Shown here: in pieces, positions 17,423 to 27,522 of the stretch
Position numbering within the stretch: the stretch's first letter is position 1
How the letters are laid out: each line of letters begins with the position of its first letter
DNA from: RYN-133 sp963708645
GTDB taxonomy: Bacteria; Actinomycetota; Actinomycetes; Mycobacteriales; Jatrophihabitantaceae
NCBI GenBank assembly: GCA_963708645.1
Contig: CAVPTA010000006.1
Coordinates: 1-64,000 of the forward strand
Direction: 5' to 3'
Length of the DNA: 64,000 nucleotides
Notes under the pieces: model-generated
What the model was told of the DNA's origin: nothing
The model's database searches: none
Seen by the model: only the letters and a program-made list of their open reading frames with translations
Made by a program: the position numbers and the translations under genes

Positions 17423-19498
17423 TGCGCGCGCGAGAACCCGACCACGTCGGCGACGTCGACCGCGACGGCGTGGCCATTCATTACGAGGTGTTCGGAACGG
17501 GCACGACGACGGTCGTGCTGATGGGGACGTTCCCCGTCGTCGACGGGCGGCAATGGAAGTCGCAGGTTCCCTATCTCGCCCGCCATTACCGGGTCATCAC
17601 GATCGACGCACGCGGCAACGGGGGATCGGGGCGCCCCGCAGGCCCGGATGCGTACTCGGACGAGATCAACGCAGCTGACGCGGCTGCCGTGTTGGACGCG
17701 ACCGACACCGAGTCGGCGTATTCTGGTCGCGCTGTGCTCGGGAATCAAATGGTCGATCCTGCTCGCCCACAACAAGCCGGGTCGCGTGCTTGGACTCGTC
17801 GCCATCGCGCCGGGCGTCCATCCGCTCGCGCCGCAGCCCAACCCGCTCGACCCGGTCGACGCGCCACAGTGGCAGGGTGACTTCGCCGGCTGGGCCGAGT
17901 ACCACACCGGACGGCTGACGCCCGAGCCGTATTCGTCGAAGTTGTATGACGATCTGGTCGAGTGGACGGCGCAGACGGACGCGCCGACGCTGACCTCGCG
18001 CACCCACGCACCGTTGCGGCCGACCGAAGAAGCCGAGGCGCTTGACCTGTCCGAATCGCTCGACTGCCCGGTGCTCGTCATTCACGGCACCGACGACCAT
18101 TGCCAACCGCTCGAACGCGGACGTCGGTTCGCTGCAGCGACAGGCGGTCGTCTGCTCGTGCTCGAAGGCGCCGGTCACGTTCCGCACGGCCGGCACCCCG
18201 TCCTGGTCAACGTCGTGATCAAGGAGTTCGTCGACATGCACGCAACCGCCACGCCGCCACGCAGCACCTGGCTGTTCGCCCGTGAACGCAAACGCCGAGC
18301 ACTGTGGGTCAGCTCGCCCATCGGCCTCGGCCACGTGCTGCGCGACATCGCGATCGCACGATCGCTGCGTGAAACCGTCAGCGACCTCGAGATCCACTGG
18401 CTTGCGCAGCCGCCCGTCACGGCCGTGCTCGAGGCCGAGGGCGAGATCGTGCACCCGGCCAGCGCCGAACTGTCGTCGGAGGCTGCGCATTGGGAGAGCG
18501 AAGCCACCCACCACGATCTGCATGCGTTCTATGCGTTCCGGCGCATGGACGAGATCTTGTGCGCCAACTACATGCTCTTCGACGACGTCGTGCGCGACAC
18601 GTCCTACGACCTCTGGATCGGCGACGAGTCGTGGGAGGTCGACCACTTCCTGCACGAGAATCCCGAGCGCAAGATCGCGCCGTTCGCGTTCCTGACCGAC
18701 GTGATCGGATTCCTGCCCGTCGACCCGTCCGGCGATCCGCGCGAGGCCGACCTGTGCGCTGATTACAACGCCGAGATGATCGAGCACCTCGCGCGGTTCC
18801 CGTACGTACGCGATCGGTCGGTGTTCATCGGCGGGTTCGACGAACTGCCCGACGCCTCGTTCGGTACGGGGTTGCCGAACATCCGCGATTGGGCGAAGCA
18901 GTGGTACGCATCCGTGCCGTACGTCATCCCGTTCGACCCGGCGCCTTATCGACGCACGAATGCGCTACGCCGTCGGCTCGGGTACGGCACCGGTTACCCG
19001 CTCTACGTCGCCGCAGTCGGCGGGACGGCGGTGGGGCGTGACCTGCTCGAACTGACGGCCGAGGCGTTCGCGCTCGTGCGCAAGGACCAGCCCGACGCGC
19101 GCATGGTCATGGTGACCGGGCCGCGACTCAATCCTGCGCAGCTTCCCGACGTGGAAGGGATGGACAAGCTCGGCTACATCCCGTCGTTGTTCGAACACCT
19201 TGCGTGCGCGGACGTCGCGATCGTGCAGGGCGGACTGTCGACGACGATGGAGCTGGTCGCCGCGCGCCGGCCGTTCATCTACTTCCCGCTGGCGAACCAC
19301 TGGGAACAGCAACATTTCGTGTCCCATCGCCTCGACCACTACAACGCCGGACGGCGTATGGACTTCGCGACCACCGATCCCCGCGACCTCGCACGAGCGA
19401 TCATGGCCGCCCCTCTGGAGCAGTCGAGGCCGCGTCCGGTGGCACGCACCGGAGCAGCTGCAGCGGCACGTCAGCTGGCGAGCATCGTCGTCCGCTGA
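17419..19498 (+). CDS. Alpha/beta hydrolase fused to a MurG-like glycosyltransferase, frameshifted
   Basis: Reading starts at ATG 17419 with a hydrolase domain paralogous to the upstream gene (QWKSQVPYLARHYRVITIDA) and shifts frame at 17719, where one extra T interrupts DATDTESA/ILVALCSGIKW. Removing it gives one protein of about 692 residues. The hydrolase half has VIHGTDDHCQP and GAGHVPHGRHP, but the elbow reads ALCSGI, with Cys where the paralogue has its catalytic Ser. From about residue 290 a GT-B-type glycosyltransferase follows: WVSSPIGLGHVLRDIAIARS at its start and LGYIPSLFEHLACADVAIVQ, GGLSTTMELVAARRPFIYFP in the donor-binding half. A coupled acyl-transfer/glycosylation role is inference. 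Confidence 0.72.
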
Positions 19499-19539
19499 GC
19501 GCGACCGTGGGGCCAGTCGGGGCATTTTCGATTCGGACA

Positions 19540-19557
19540 TGTATTCGAAAAAATACA
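19540..19557. promoter_or_regulatory. AT-rich inverted repeat before the small Cys-rich gene
   Basis: TGTATT and AATACA flank six bases in an A/T-rich patch that stands out from the GC-rich surroundings, 20 bases before the ATG at 19578. It is placed where a promoter or operator should be. Confidence 0.45.
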
Positions 19558-19577
19558 AAAGTGCGACTATAGGAGCT

Positions 19578-19760
19578 ATGCCGTCGCAGAAGTGGACCGA
19601 ACCAGCACTGAAGTACGGCCCGACCGCCGACTACGGCCGATGCGAGGCGCCGGAATGCGAGGCGCGTGCGAGGCAGACGTGCATCCGCTGTGAAGCTCAC
19701 GTCTGCTTCGGTCATGCCGAGCACGGCACGCACCAGGTCGGCGCGGCCAGCCCGAAGTAG
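19578..19760 (+). CDS. Small Cys/His-rich protein, possible zinc-binding domain
   Basis: A 60-residue protein whose second half has a Cys/His cluster (RCEAPECEAR, TCIRCEAHVCFGHAEHG) spaced like a small treble-clef or B-box zinc site. The ends are polar, no membrane segment. AGGAG (19571-19575) precedes ATG 19578 by only two bases. No known family assigned. A 6-base inverted repeat lies upstream and hairpins follow the stop, so it looks like an independently regulated single gene. Confidence 0.55.
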   Translation: MPSQKWTEPALKYGPTADYGRCEAPECEARARQTCIRCEAHVCFGHAEHGTHQVGAASPK

Positions 19761-19840
19761 GAGTTCCTACCTCGGACCGATCTCGGGTAGGCGTCGGAGG
19801 TGTCGGCTCCCCCACGGGTCGACACCTCCGACGGTCCTAC
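19757..19840. terminator. Two stem-loops after the Cys-rich gene
   Basis: A small palindrome GTAGGA-GT-TCCTAC (19757-19770) overlaps the stop of the small gene. It is followed by a strong hairpin: CGTCGGAGGTGTCG (19792-19805) pairs perfectly with CGACACCTCCGACG (19820-19833) around a 14-base loop, extended by GTAGG/CCTAC with a bulge. There is no T-run, so it is either an actinobacterial-type terminator or an attenuator. Confidence 0.55.
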
Positions 19841-19882
19841 CGGATCGGCATCTGCCGCCCCCCGGATGCAGATGCCGCCAAA

Positions 19883-20086
19883 GTGTTCGGACGTGGGATG
19901 AGCCCGGTCCGCGCGACGAACCGTCGGCGCGGTGCGGATGCTTTGTGCGACGACGTGAACGTCACCCGGGCAGCCATGCTCGAACCCCGTTACGGCGACG
20001 GATCAACGGGACTGTTCGGCACCGAGCTTGTGCTCTCGAAGATCGGCAGCGGACGGCCGATCCCTCCGAACTGGCATGGTTCCTAG
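19883..20086 (+). CDS. Hypothetical short reading frame
   Basis: A 67-residue frame with mostly G/C third codon positions, starting at GTG 19883 and containing MLEPRYGDGSTGLFGTEL near its middle. No Shine-Dalgarno and no recognised family; it may be a gene fragment. The remainder of the 585 bases between 19760 and the desaturase start contains the hairpins listed above and nothing else I can support. Confidence 0.25.
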   Translation: MFGRGMSPVRATNRRRGADALCDDVNVTRAAMLEPRYGDGSTGLFGTELVLSKIGSGRPIPPNWHGS

Positions 20087-20345
20087 CGGCACGACGCTAC
20101 CACCGAACGCCCGGACGTGGAGGGCGAACCGATGACGTCCGCACGACACGGCCAGGTCGCGCCAGGGTGTAGCGTCGACATTGCTGGGAACCACAGCCGG
20201 TCCGGGGTGAGAGCAGCCGTCCGCTGCTGAACTTGCCGAGCAACCGCTCGAGCCGAACGCACGATGACCCGTGAACGCCGGCTACTCCGCTGAGTTCTGT
20301 TCGCCTCGTGCCGGGCGGGATTCGCCCCGAACGGACTTGTATGTC

Positions 20346-21452
20346 ATGACGATCGCCAATACCGCTGCAGGCTTCGTGGCAGCACCGTCGCCGGCAGCGC
20401 AAGCGCCGCGCGGAAGTGACTACGCCGCGCTCGTGAAGGCGGTTCGTAGCGCTGGGCTGTTGGATCGCCGGCGAGGCTTCTACATGTGCTGCGCGGTGGC
20501 GGCACTGGCCCTCTACGCGACGGTCGTCTTCGCGATCGTTGTGATCGGGGATTCCTGGTACCAGTTGATCACGGCTGCGTTGCTGTCGATCGCGTTCGGC
20601 CAAGTCGCGTTTCTCGGCCACGACGCCGGCCATCAGGCGATATTCGCCAGCCGCCGCGCGAACGACGCGCTCGGGCGATCATTCGGGAATCTGCTCGTCG
20701 GTTTGAGCTACGGCTGGTGGGTCGACACGCACAGTCGTCATCATGCGAACCCGAACGATGTGAGCCGCGATCCCGACATCGAGGACGGGGTCCTGGTCTA
20801 CACGCCGGCGCAGTCGACGACCAGAGCCAGCGCGCTCAGCAGGTTCATCGCCCGTCGTCAGGCCTGGTTGTTCTTCCCGCTCCTGACCCTGCAAGGCATC
20901 AGCATGCACGTCGACAGCGTGGCCGCAGTCGTCACCGACAAGTTCCGTAGCAGGCGCGGTGGTAGCAGGCGTTACGAAGCCGTCGGTCTTATCGTGCACG
21001 CCGCGCTGTACGTCGCCTTGCTGCTCATAGTGATGTCGCCGGTAAAGGCAATCGCGTTCGTCGCCGTGAATCAGGCCGTCTTCGGCATCTACATGGGTTG
21101 CAGCTTCGCGCCGAACCACAAGGGCATGCCGTTGATCGGCCCTGACGACCACCCCGACTATCTGCGGCGCCAGGTTCTGACCTCGCGCAACGTGCGCGGT
21201 GGGATCGTCACCGACTTCGCCCTCGGCGGACTCAATTATCAGATCGAGCATCACCTGTTTCCGAATATGCCCCGTCCCGCTCTTCGTCGTGCGCAACCGA
21301 TCGTGCGCGCACATTGCGAGCAGCTCGGGGTGGCATACACGCAGACGTCGTTGGTCGGGTCGTACCGGGCGATGCTCACCCATCTGAATGCGATGGGCGC
21401 ATCGTTGCGCGATGCCCAGCGATGCGTGCACCCAGTGCCGACTCAGCAATAA
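20346..21452 (+). CDS. Membrane fatty acid desaturase
   Basis: A 368-residue membrane di-iron desaturase. All three His boxes are present: HDAGH, HSRHHANPND and QIEHHLFPNMP, with hydrophobic pairs between them (VAALALYATVVFAIVVIG, VHAALYVALLLIVMS). It introduces a double bond into acyl chains, using oxygen and a ferredoxin- or cytochrome-type electron donor. Start is uncertain: ATG 20346 gives a normal length, while a GTG at 20271 would add 25 residues; neither has a good ribosome site. The cyclopropane-synthase-type gene at 8.5 kb would act on the same class of products. Confidence 0.85.
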   Translation: MTIANTAAGFVAAPSPAAQAPRGSDYAALVKAVRSAGLLDRRRGFYMCCAVAALALYATVVFAIVVIGDSWYQLITAALLSIAFGQVAFLGHDAGHQAIFASRRANDALGRSFGNLLVGLSYGWWVDTHSRHHANPNDVSRDPDIEDGVLVYTPAQSTTRASALSRFIARRQAWLFFPLLTLQGISMHVDSVAAVVTDKFRSRRGGSRRYEAVGLIVHAALYVALLLIVMSPVKAIAFVAVNQAVFGIYMGCSFAPNHKGMPLIGPDDHPDYLRRQVLTSRNVRGGIVTDFALGGLNYQIEHHLFPNMPRPALRRAQPIVRAHCEQLGVAYTQTSLVGSYRAMLTHLNAMGASLRDAQRCVHPVPTQQ

Positions 21453-21901
21453 CGGTCGTGCGTCCAACTCCTGCTCCGGATGGTGCTACCAGCGTCGGGC
21501 ACATACTCCGGCTGCGCCCCAGCGCGGGGGCGCCTGTGCTCGCGCGAGAGTGGATCCGTTGGGTGTGCAGCGAGAATGAGCTGGCGCCGCCCATCGAGCG
21601 CACCCTCGCCTTCATCGCCGGCGAGTTGGTCGCGATGAGCGTGCGACAAGTCCGTTCGCCGCTGCACCTCAGCGTCGGGGTGGACGAGGACCGGATCATC
21701 GTCCGCGTCCTCATTCGCACAGTGCACAGACCCGTTGGAGCTCAAGCAGACGCGGTTTCGGCCGCTCGTGGGTTTCAGCTGGTTGAGTGTGTGGCCGACA
21801 GCTGCGGAGAGTTCGACACCGAGTACGGCCACGAGCTGTGGGCAGCTGTCGGCCGCCCTCGAGGCAGGCGGGCATCGCAAGTGCTGACGTCGATGACTTG
21901 A
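21422..21901 (+). CDS. Degenerate HATPase-like protein (anti-sigma/RsbW-like)
   Basis: A 159-residue protein aligned by pattern to small histidine-kinase-like ATPases that regulate sigma factors: REWIRWVCSENELAPPIERT then FIAGELVAMSVRQVRSPL and SVGVDEDRIIVRVLI, ending with RGFQLVECVADSCGE. The N-box normally reads L-V-x-N-A; here it is LVAMSV, lacking the Asn that holds Mg-ATP, so ATP binding may be lost. The ATG lies inside the end of the desaturase gene (28-base overlap). It neighbours ANTAR-type proteins, suggesting a signalling cluster. Confidence 0.55.
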   Translation: MRAPSADSAITVVRPTPAPDGATSVGHILRLRPSAGAPVLAREWIRWVCSENELAPPIERTLAFIAGELVAMSVRQVRSPLHLSVGVDEDRIIVRVLIRTVHRPVGAQADAVSAARGFQLVECVADSCGEFDTEYGHELWAAVGRPRGRRASQVLTSMT

Positions 21902-21923
21902 TCCGTCGCTGCTCGACCTGTGG

Positions 21924-22493
21924 TCAGGACGGGGGAGTGAGCGCGGCGAGAATGAGAGCTGCCGCCGCAGCCAATTCGATTCCGGCGATCGCTGCGCGTG
22001 CGGCCAACTCTTGCTCGGACTGTTCTGGAGTCGATCCTTGCTCGATCAGAACGCCGAGTGCCTGGTTGATGGACGATAGGTGGCTCAACCTTGCGGTCGA
22101 GTCAGTGGGCAGGCTGCGGTGCTCGTCCAGCACGAATTCTTCAGCTGGACGGCCGGTGATCCAGGCCAGGTCGACTGCCAGGTCGACGAACGCTCCTGGA
22201 GTTTCGGCGTACAGGATCAGCGTGATCGAGCCCTCGGCACCGTCCGCTGCCGCCGCAAGTGGCACCAGCAGGGACGTGGTGATCTGTTCAGGGTGGGCGT
22301 TCTCGTTCAAGAAGGTCAGACCGAATGTTGACTGGTGAGCCGCAATCACCACTGACAGGCCCAGATACGACTCGACGGCGCTTCTGGCATCGGCGGCCAG
22401 GTGGGTCAGGATCTCGGCCATCCCGACGTCTGGCAGATCGAGGGCTTCAGTCAGCAAGGCCAGCTCCGCGGCCAAGCCTGGAGGAATCGTCAC
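21924..22493 (-). CDS. Sensor-like protein with a C-terminal ANTAR-like domain
   Basis: A 189-residue protein. The N-terminal 110 residues resemble a small GAF-type sensory domain (YLGLSVVIAAHQSTFGLTFL, GSITLILYAETPGAFVDLA); the C-terminus (LSHLSSINQALGVLIEQG, followed by helices rich in Ala) is like the three-helix ANTAR RNA-binding antiterminator. If functional it would bind paired hairpins in target transcripts. GTG 22493 was chosen with GGAG about ten bases upstream; an ATG near 22556 would add an Arg-rich extension. It faces the HATPase-like gene. Confidence 0.6.
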   Translation of the reverse strand: MTIPPGLAAELALLTEALDLPDVGMAEILTHLAADARSAVESYLGLSVVIAAHQSTFGLTFLNENAHPEQITTSLLVPLAAAADGAEGSITLILYAETPGAFVDLAVDLAWITGRPAEEFVLDEHRSLPTDSTARLSHLSSINQALGVLIEQGSTPEQSEQELAARAAIAGIELAAAAALILAALTPPS

Positions 22494-22661
22494 GAGCGGT
22501 CGGCTCCGCTGTGCGCCCCCGGGCGCCCGTTCGCGAGCACGATCCGCACGATGCATGGTGCTGCGCGCGGTCGGAGGGCTGAGCTGCGAGCCAGGGCCCA
22601 AGCTCCGTGATCTCCTGACCGCAAGCCTACGGGCTCGTGACGGTCAGGGATATGCCGTGGG

Positions 22662-23468
22662 CTAGGTCTCGGTGTGACGTGCTCGCGCGCGACGTACGGC
22701 CTCGTCGACGATGTTCTGAGCAACATCGGCGAGCTTGGTGTGCTCGGCCTGGCTGATGGTCCGCAATCGGGCGAATGCTTCCTCGGCAGTGGAGCCGGTG
22801 CGGCCCCGAAGCATGCCGATGGCCTGGTCGATCACCGGTCGGGTCGACAACGCGGCCTGCAATTGCGCCGCCAGGTCGAGTGCCTGGGCCAGGATCTTGG
22901 CGTTGTGTACCGCGACCGCGGCCGGCGCGGCGAACAGTTCGCCCAACTCGGCGGCGTGGTCATCGAACACGTTCTTGTCTCGCGCGTAGACGTTGATCGC
23001 TCCGACCACCTGCCCCGGGACAAGCAACGGGAGCGACAGCGCGCTGTGGATTCCCATTCGGCCGACCCGAGGGCCGAAACGTGGCCACATCTTCTCGCCG
23101 CCGAGGGATCCCGAGCGGACAGTGCGCCCTTCCAGCGCTGCCGTGATGCACGGCCCCTCGTTGAGAGTCACGTACTGGATCTCGTCGATCTCGGCGACGA
23201 ATTCCGCACTGGCAGCGAGTGCTTCGACGAGATTGTGCGGTTGATCAAGGCGGAGCAGGGTCACACCCGCGCCGTCCGCACCCGGTATCGCGCGCGCCGC
23301 GAAGGTCGCGACACGTGCGAGCAGTTCGGTCAGACCGAGGGTTCCACTCACCAGACCGGCCAGATCGTCGAGGCTCGTCTGCAGATCGGCGGCGTCAGCG
23401 CTGGCTTGTTCGGGCGTCAATGTGCGGCGCGGACCCTTTCGCGCATCACCGTCATCGGGCTCATTCAT
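22662..23468 (-). CDS. GAF-ANTAR antitermination regulator
   Basis: A 268-residue two-domain protein. The GAF domain covers about residues 40-190 (GADGAGVTLLRLDQ, GPCITAALEGRTVRSG, SALSLPLLVPGQVVGAINVY); the ANTAR domain follows (LSTRPVIDQAIGMLRGRTG, AEEAFARLRTISQ). Such proteins are widespread in actinobacteria and act as ligand- or redox-controlled transcription antiterminators. Its target RNAs are not identifiable here. ATG 23468 is used; ATG 23486 would add six residues. Confidence 0.85.
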   Translation of the reverse strand: MNEPDDGDARKGPRRTLTPEQASADAADLQTSLDDLAGLVSGTLGLTELLARVATFAARAIPGADGAGVTLLRLDQPHNLVEALAASAEFVAEIDEIQYVTLNEGPCITAALEGRTVRSGSLGGEKMWPRFGPRVGRMGIHSALSLPLLVPGQVVGAINVYARDKNVFDDHAAELGELFAAPAAVAVHNAKILAQALDLAAQLQAALSTRPVIDQAIGMLRGRTGSTAEEAFARLRTISQAEHTKLADVAQNIVDEAVRRARARHTET

Positions 23469-23534
23469 CCAACGACCACTCTCCACCTGCCGCGCTTCGG
23501 CAGTTGGAGCCCATTCTCGCCCCTGGATCCAGAG

Positions 23535-23732
23535 CTAGAGTCCCCAACTCGACGTGCTCGACGTGAGCCCGATCGCGACCTGCCTGGCCTGGCGCTCGGC
23601 GTCGGTCTGCGGCGAGTCGGCTTCGAGGGCGGTGTAGTCGATGTCGCGCTCCGAGCGGCGCATCCACAAGCCCAGTGCGACGAACGCCGAGAGGCAGAGC
23701 ACCACACCCACGAACAGCAGGACCGTCATCAT
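23535..23732 (-). CDS. Small single-span membrane protein
   Basis: A 65-residue protein: one transmembrane helix at the N-terminus (TVLLFVGVVLCLSAFVALGL) and a charged cytoplasmic tail (RRSERDIDYTALEADSPQTD). The start is fixed by GGGAGG five bases before ATG 23732, among the better ribosome sites in the window. No family assigned. Located upstream of the GAF-ANTAR gene on the same strand. Confidence 0.55.
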   Translation of the reverse strand: MMTVLLFVGVVLCLSAFVALGLWMRRSERDIDYTALEADSPQTDAERQARQVAIGLTSSTSSWGL

Positions 23733-23871
23733 GTCGGCCTCCCTTACACGATCAGTGAAGCACTCCGCGACCGGCTCGGCCACCACTGAGACGTACTAGA
23801 CGCCATGGCCCGGGCTCGCCTTGATCGACTCGCCGACTTGGTTAGGAATCGACGAGGTGATCAAACGGCAG

Positions 23872-24633
23872 TTAGCGCGGCGCCATCCGGATCGCGCCGT
23901 CGAGCCGGATGGTCTCACCGTTGAGCATTGGATTCTCGATGATCTGCGTCGCCATCAGGCCGTACTCGGACGGATCACCGAGCCGAGCCGGATGGGGGAC
24001 CTGATGGCCCAGCGAGGCCTTCGCGTCGTCGGGCAGTCCCGCGAGCAGAGGCGTGTCGAACAGTCCCGGCGCGATAGTGACCACGCGGATCTTCAGCGAG
24101 GCGAGGTCGCGCGCGATCGGCAGCGTCATCCCGACAATGCCGCCCTTCGACGCGGAGTAGGCCGCTTGGCCGATCTGCCCGTCGAAGGCGGCAACTGACG
24201 CGGTGTTCACGATGACCCCGCGCTCGCCGTCGACCTCGTCGGCAGCGGCTATCCGTTCGGCAGCCAGCCGGATGACGTTGAACGTGCCGATCAGATTGAC
24301 CGTCACGACCTTCGTGAACACGTCGATCGGGAACGTGCCCTTCTTCCCGAACGTCTTCGCTGCCGGGCCGATCCCTGCGCAGTTCACCGCGATGCGAACC
24401 GTTCCCAGTTCGGCGGCGACATCGAGCGCTGCCGTCACATCATCGGGCGACGTCACGTCGCCCGCCGAGAACCGTGCGGCGTCACCGAGTTCCTTCGCGA
24501 CATCAGCGCCCGCGGACGACGGCAGGTCGAGCAGCACGACCCCGCCCCCTGCAGCGACAATGCGTCGCGCGGTCGCCAGGCCGAGACCTGATGCGCCGCC
24601 GGTGACCAGTGCTACCGAGTCCGCGATCTGCAT
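23872..24633 (-). CDS. SDR-family dehydrogenase, 3-hydroxyacyl-CoA dehydrogenase type
   Basis: A 253-residue short-chain dehydrogenase. It has the NAD motif TGGASGLGLATAR, acidic LLDLPSS after strand 2 (NAD preference), NCAGIG, catalytic Ser in NTASVAAFDG and YSASK. The segments AAYSASKGGIVGMTLPIARD and IAPGLFDTPLLAGLP resemble type II 3-hydroxyacyl-CoA dehydrogenases (HSD17B10-like), which act in branched-chain amino acid and fatty acid oxidation. ATG 24633 is 42 bases from the divergent threonine synthase gene. Exact substrate is not determined. Confidence 0.83.
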   Translation of the reverse strand: MQIADSVALVTGGASGLGLATARRIVAAGGGVVLLDLPSSAGADVAKELGDAARFSAGDVTSPDDVTAALDVAAELGTVRIAVNCAGIGPAAKTFGKKGTFPIDVFTKVVTVNLIGTFNVIRLAAERIAAADEVDGERGVIVNTASVAAFDGQIGQAAYSASKGGIVGMTLPIARDLASLKIRVVTIAPGLFDTPLLAGLPDDAKASLGHQVPHPARLGDPSEYGLMATQIIENPMLNGETIRLDGAIRMAPR

Positions 24634-24675
24634 GCTGCGAGCTTGCCACGCACGCGGCAATGGCAACCTCGGGGC

Positions 24676-25872
<1,197 letters not shown>

Positions 25873-25882
25873 GTTCGCGTGT

Positions 25883-26857
25883 GTGAGTGAAGTGGCGACC
25901 GGCCTCACCTTTGACGACATCACCGCGGCGGCCGTGAGGCTGACTGGCGTCGCTCACCGCACTCCGACGTTCACGTCGCGTGCGCTCGACGAGATCAGCG
26001 GTGCACACCTCGTCTTCAAGGCGGAAAGCATGCAGCGCGCGGGCGCGTTCAAATTCCGTGGCGCGTACAACCGCATCGCACAACTCACTCCGGACGAGCG
26101 AGAGCGCGGCGTGTGCGCGTGGTCGTCCGGCAATCACGCACAGGCGGTCGCACTCGCTGCCCGGGTGATCGGTACGAAGGCGATCGTGCTGATGCCGCAC
26201 GATGCGCCGGCCACCAAGCGCGCGGCCACCGAAGGCTACGGCGCGACCGTGCGTGGCTATGACCGCTACCGCGAGGATCGCGAGGTATTTGCGCGCGCAC
26301 TGGCCGATGAGATGGGCATGGTCTCGGTGCCGCCGTTCGACGACTGGCAGATCATGGCCGGTCAGGGCACGGCCGCGCTGGAACTGCTCACCGACCGTCC
26401 CGACCTGGACGTGTTGATGGTGCCGATGAGCGGCGGCGGTCTCATGGCCGGCAGCGCAGTGGCCGCTCGTGAACTGCATCCGCACATCGAGCTCATCGGC
26501 GTCGAACCGAAAACGGGCAATGACACCCAGCTGTCGCTGGCGCAGGGTTCCCGAGTGCGCATCGAAGTTCCGCGCACGATCGCGGACGGGCTGCAGGTCG
26601 ACGCTCCGGGTGAGCTCACGTTCTCGGTCAATCGCCGACTGGTCGATGAGGTGCTGATCGCCGACGACGACGAGATCGTGGCTGCGATGCGGCTGCTGTT
26701 CGAGCGGACCAAGCTCGTCGTCGAACCGTCGGGCGCCATCGGGCTCGCGGCGCTGCTGCGCAACAGCGCGCGATTTTCCGGACGACGCGTCGGCGTGATC
26801 TTGTCCGGCGGCAATGTCGACTCGGCGCAGTTCGCCGATCTCGTCCGTTCGGCCTGA
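25883..26857 (+). CDS. Threonine/serine dehydratase (catalytic type, no ACT domain)
   Basis: A 324-residue PLP fold-II enzyme. PLP Lys in RAGAFKFRGAYNRI, substrate loop SSGNHAQAVALAAR, and phosphate loop PMSGGGLMAGSAVAAREL. It ends after the catalytic domain, lacking the ACT regulatory region of biosynthetic IlvA, so it resembles catabolic threonine dehydratases or serine racemases. Product from threonine is 2-oxobutanoate plus ammonia. GTG 25883 lies ten bases after the threonine synthase stop. Confidence 0.85.
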   Translation: MSEVATGLTFDDITAAAVRLTGVAHRTPTFTSRALDEISGAHLVFKAESMQRAGAFKFRGAYNRIAQLTPDERERGVCAWSSGNHAQAVALAARVIGTKAIVLMPHDAPATKRAATEGYGATVRGYDRYREDREVFARALADEMGMVSVPPFDDWQIMAGQGTAALELLTDRPDLDVLMVPMSGGGLMAGSAVAARELHPHIELIGVEPKTGNDTQLSLAQGSRVRIEVPRTIADGLQVDAPGELTFSVNRRLVDEVLIADDDEIVAAMRLLFERTKLVVEPSGAIGLAALLRNSARFSGRRVGVILSGGNVDSAQFADLVRSA

Positions 26858-26892
26858 AACAGATGTTGCACAGTTGGGGCTAGGCTCGAATC

Positions 26893-27519
26893 GTGGCGAT
26901 CAAGAAGGTTGACGCGAAGCCGACCGAGGAGCCGGTCCGACTGACCGAGGCTCGCGCCATCCGCGCACTGGCGCACCCGGCGCGACTTGCCGTCCTGGAC
27001 GCGTTGAATCAGCGCGCGACACTGACCGCGACCGAGGCGGCGCAGGTCGCAGGCCTGAGCCCGTCCGCGATGAGTTATCACCTGCGCGCGCTTGCCAAGT
27101 GGGGCATCGTCCGCGAGGCCGAGGGCGATGTCAACGCTGTGGCTGACGTCGACGGACGTGAGCGGCGCTGGGAACGCGCCGGTTCCGGACTCACCTTCGA
27201 TCCGCCCGAACACGGTGCCGACGCTGCGACCGCGTTCATCGCCTCGCACTACTTCGACCAGACACGCACCCAGCTGGCCCGGTGGCTCGACCGTCAGCAC
27301 GACGAATCGAAGTTCTGGCGCGATTCAGCGGTCATGGCCTACCGCGAGACCTGGTTGACCGAGGAGCAAGCGATCGAGGTGCGCCGCGCCGCCGACGAGA
27401 TGCTCCAGACGGACAAGCCCAAACCACGCGGACGCGACGCACGTCCGCCCGGCGCGAGACGCGTTCGGATGGCGTTCCTGATGTTTCCGGTCGACGACCC
27501 AGAGGACGTGACCGAGTGA
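26893..27519 (+). CDS. ArsR-type helix-turn-helix regulator
   Basis: A 208-residue protein with an N-terminal ArsR-like winged helix (ARAIRALAHPARLAVLDAL, TATEAAQVAGLSPSAMSYHL, wing DVDGRERRWERAG) and a C-terminal helical domain of the kind found in longer HTH_20-type regulators. No metal-binding Cys motif, so the ligand is unknown. GTG start 26893. Its stop is three bases from the convergent Lrp-type gene. Confidence 0.78.
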   Translation: MAIKKVDAKPTEEPVRLTEARAIRALAHPARLAVLDALNQRATLTATEAAQVAGLSPSAMSYHLRALAKWGIVREAEGDVNAVADVDGRERRWERAGSGLTFDPPEHGADAATAFIASHYFDQTRTQLARWLDRQHDESKFWRDSAVMAYRETWLTEEQAIEVRRAADEMLQTDKPKPRGRDARPPGARRVRMAFLMFPVDDPEDVTE

Positions 27520-27522
27520 TTG

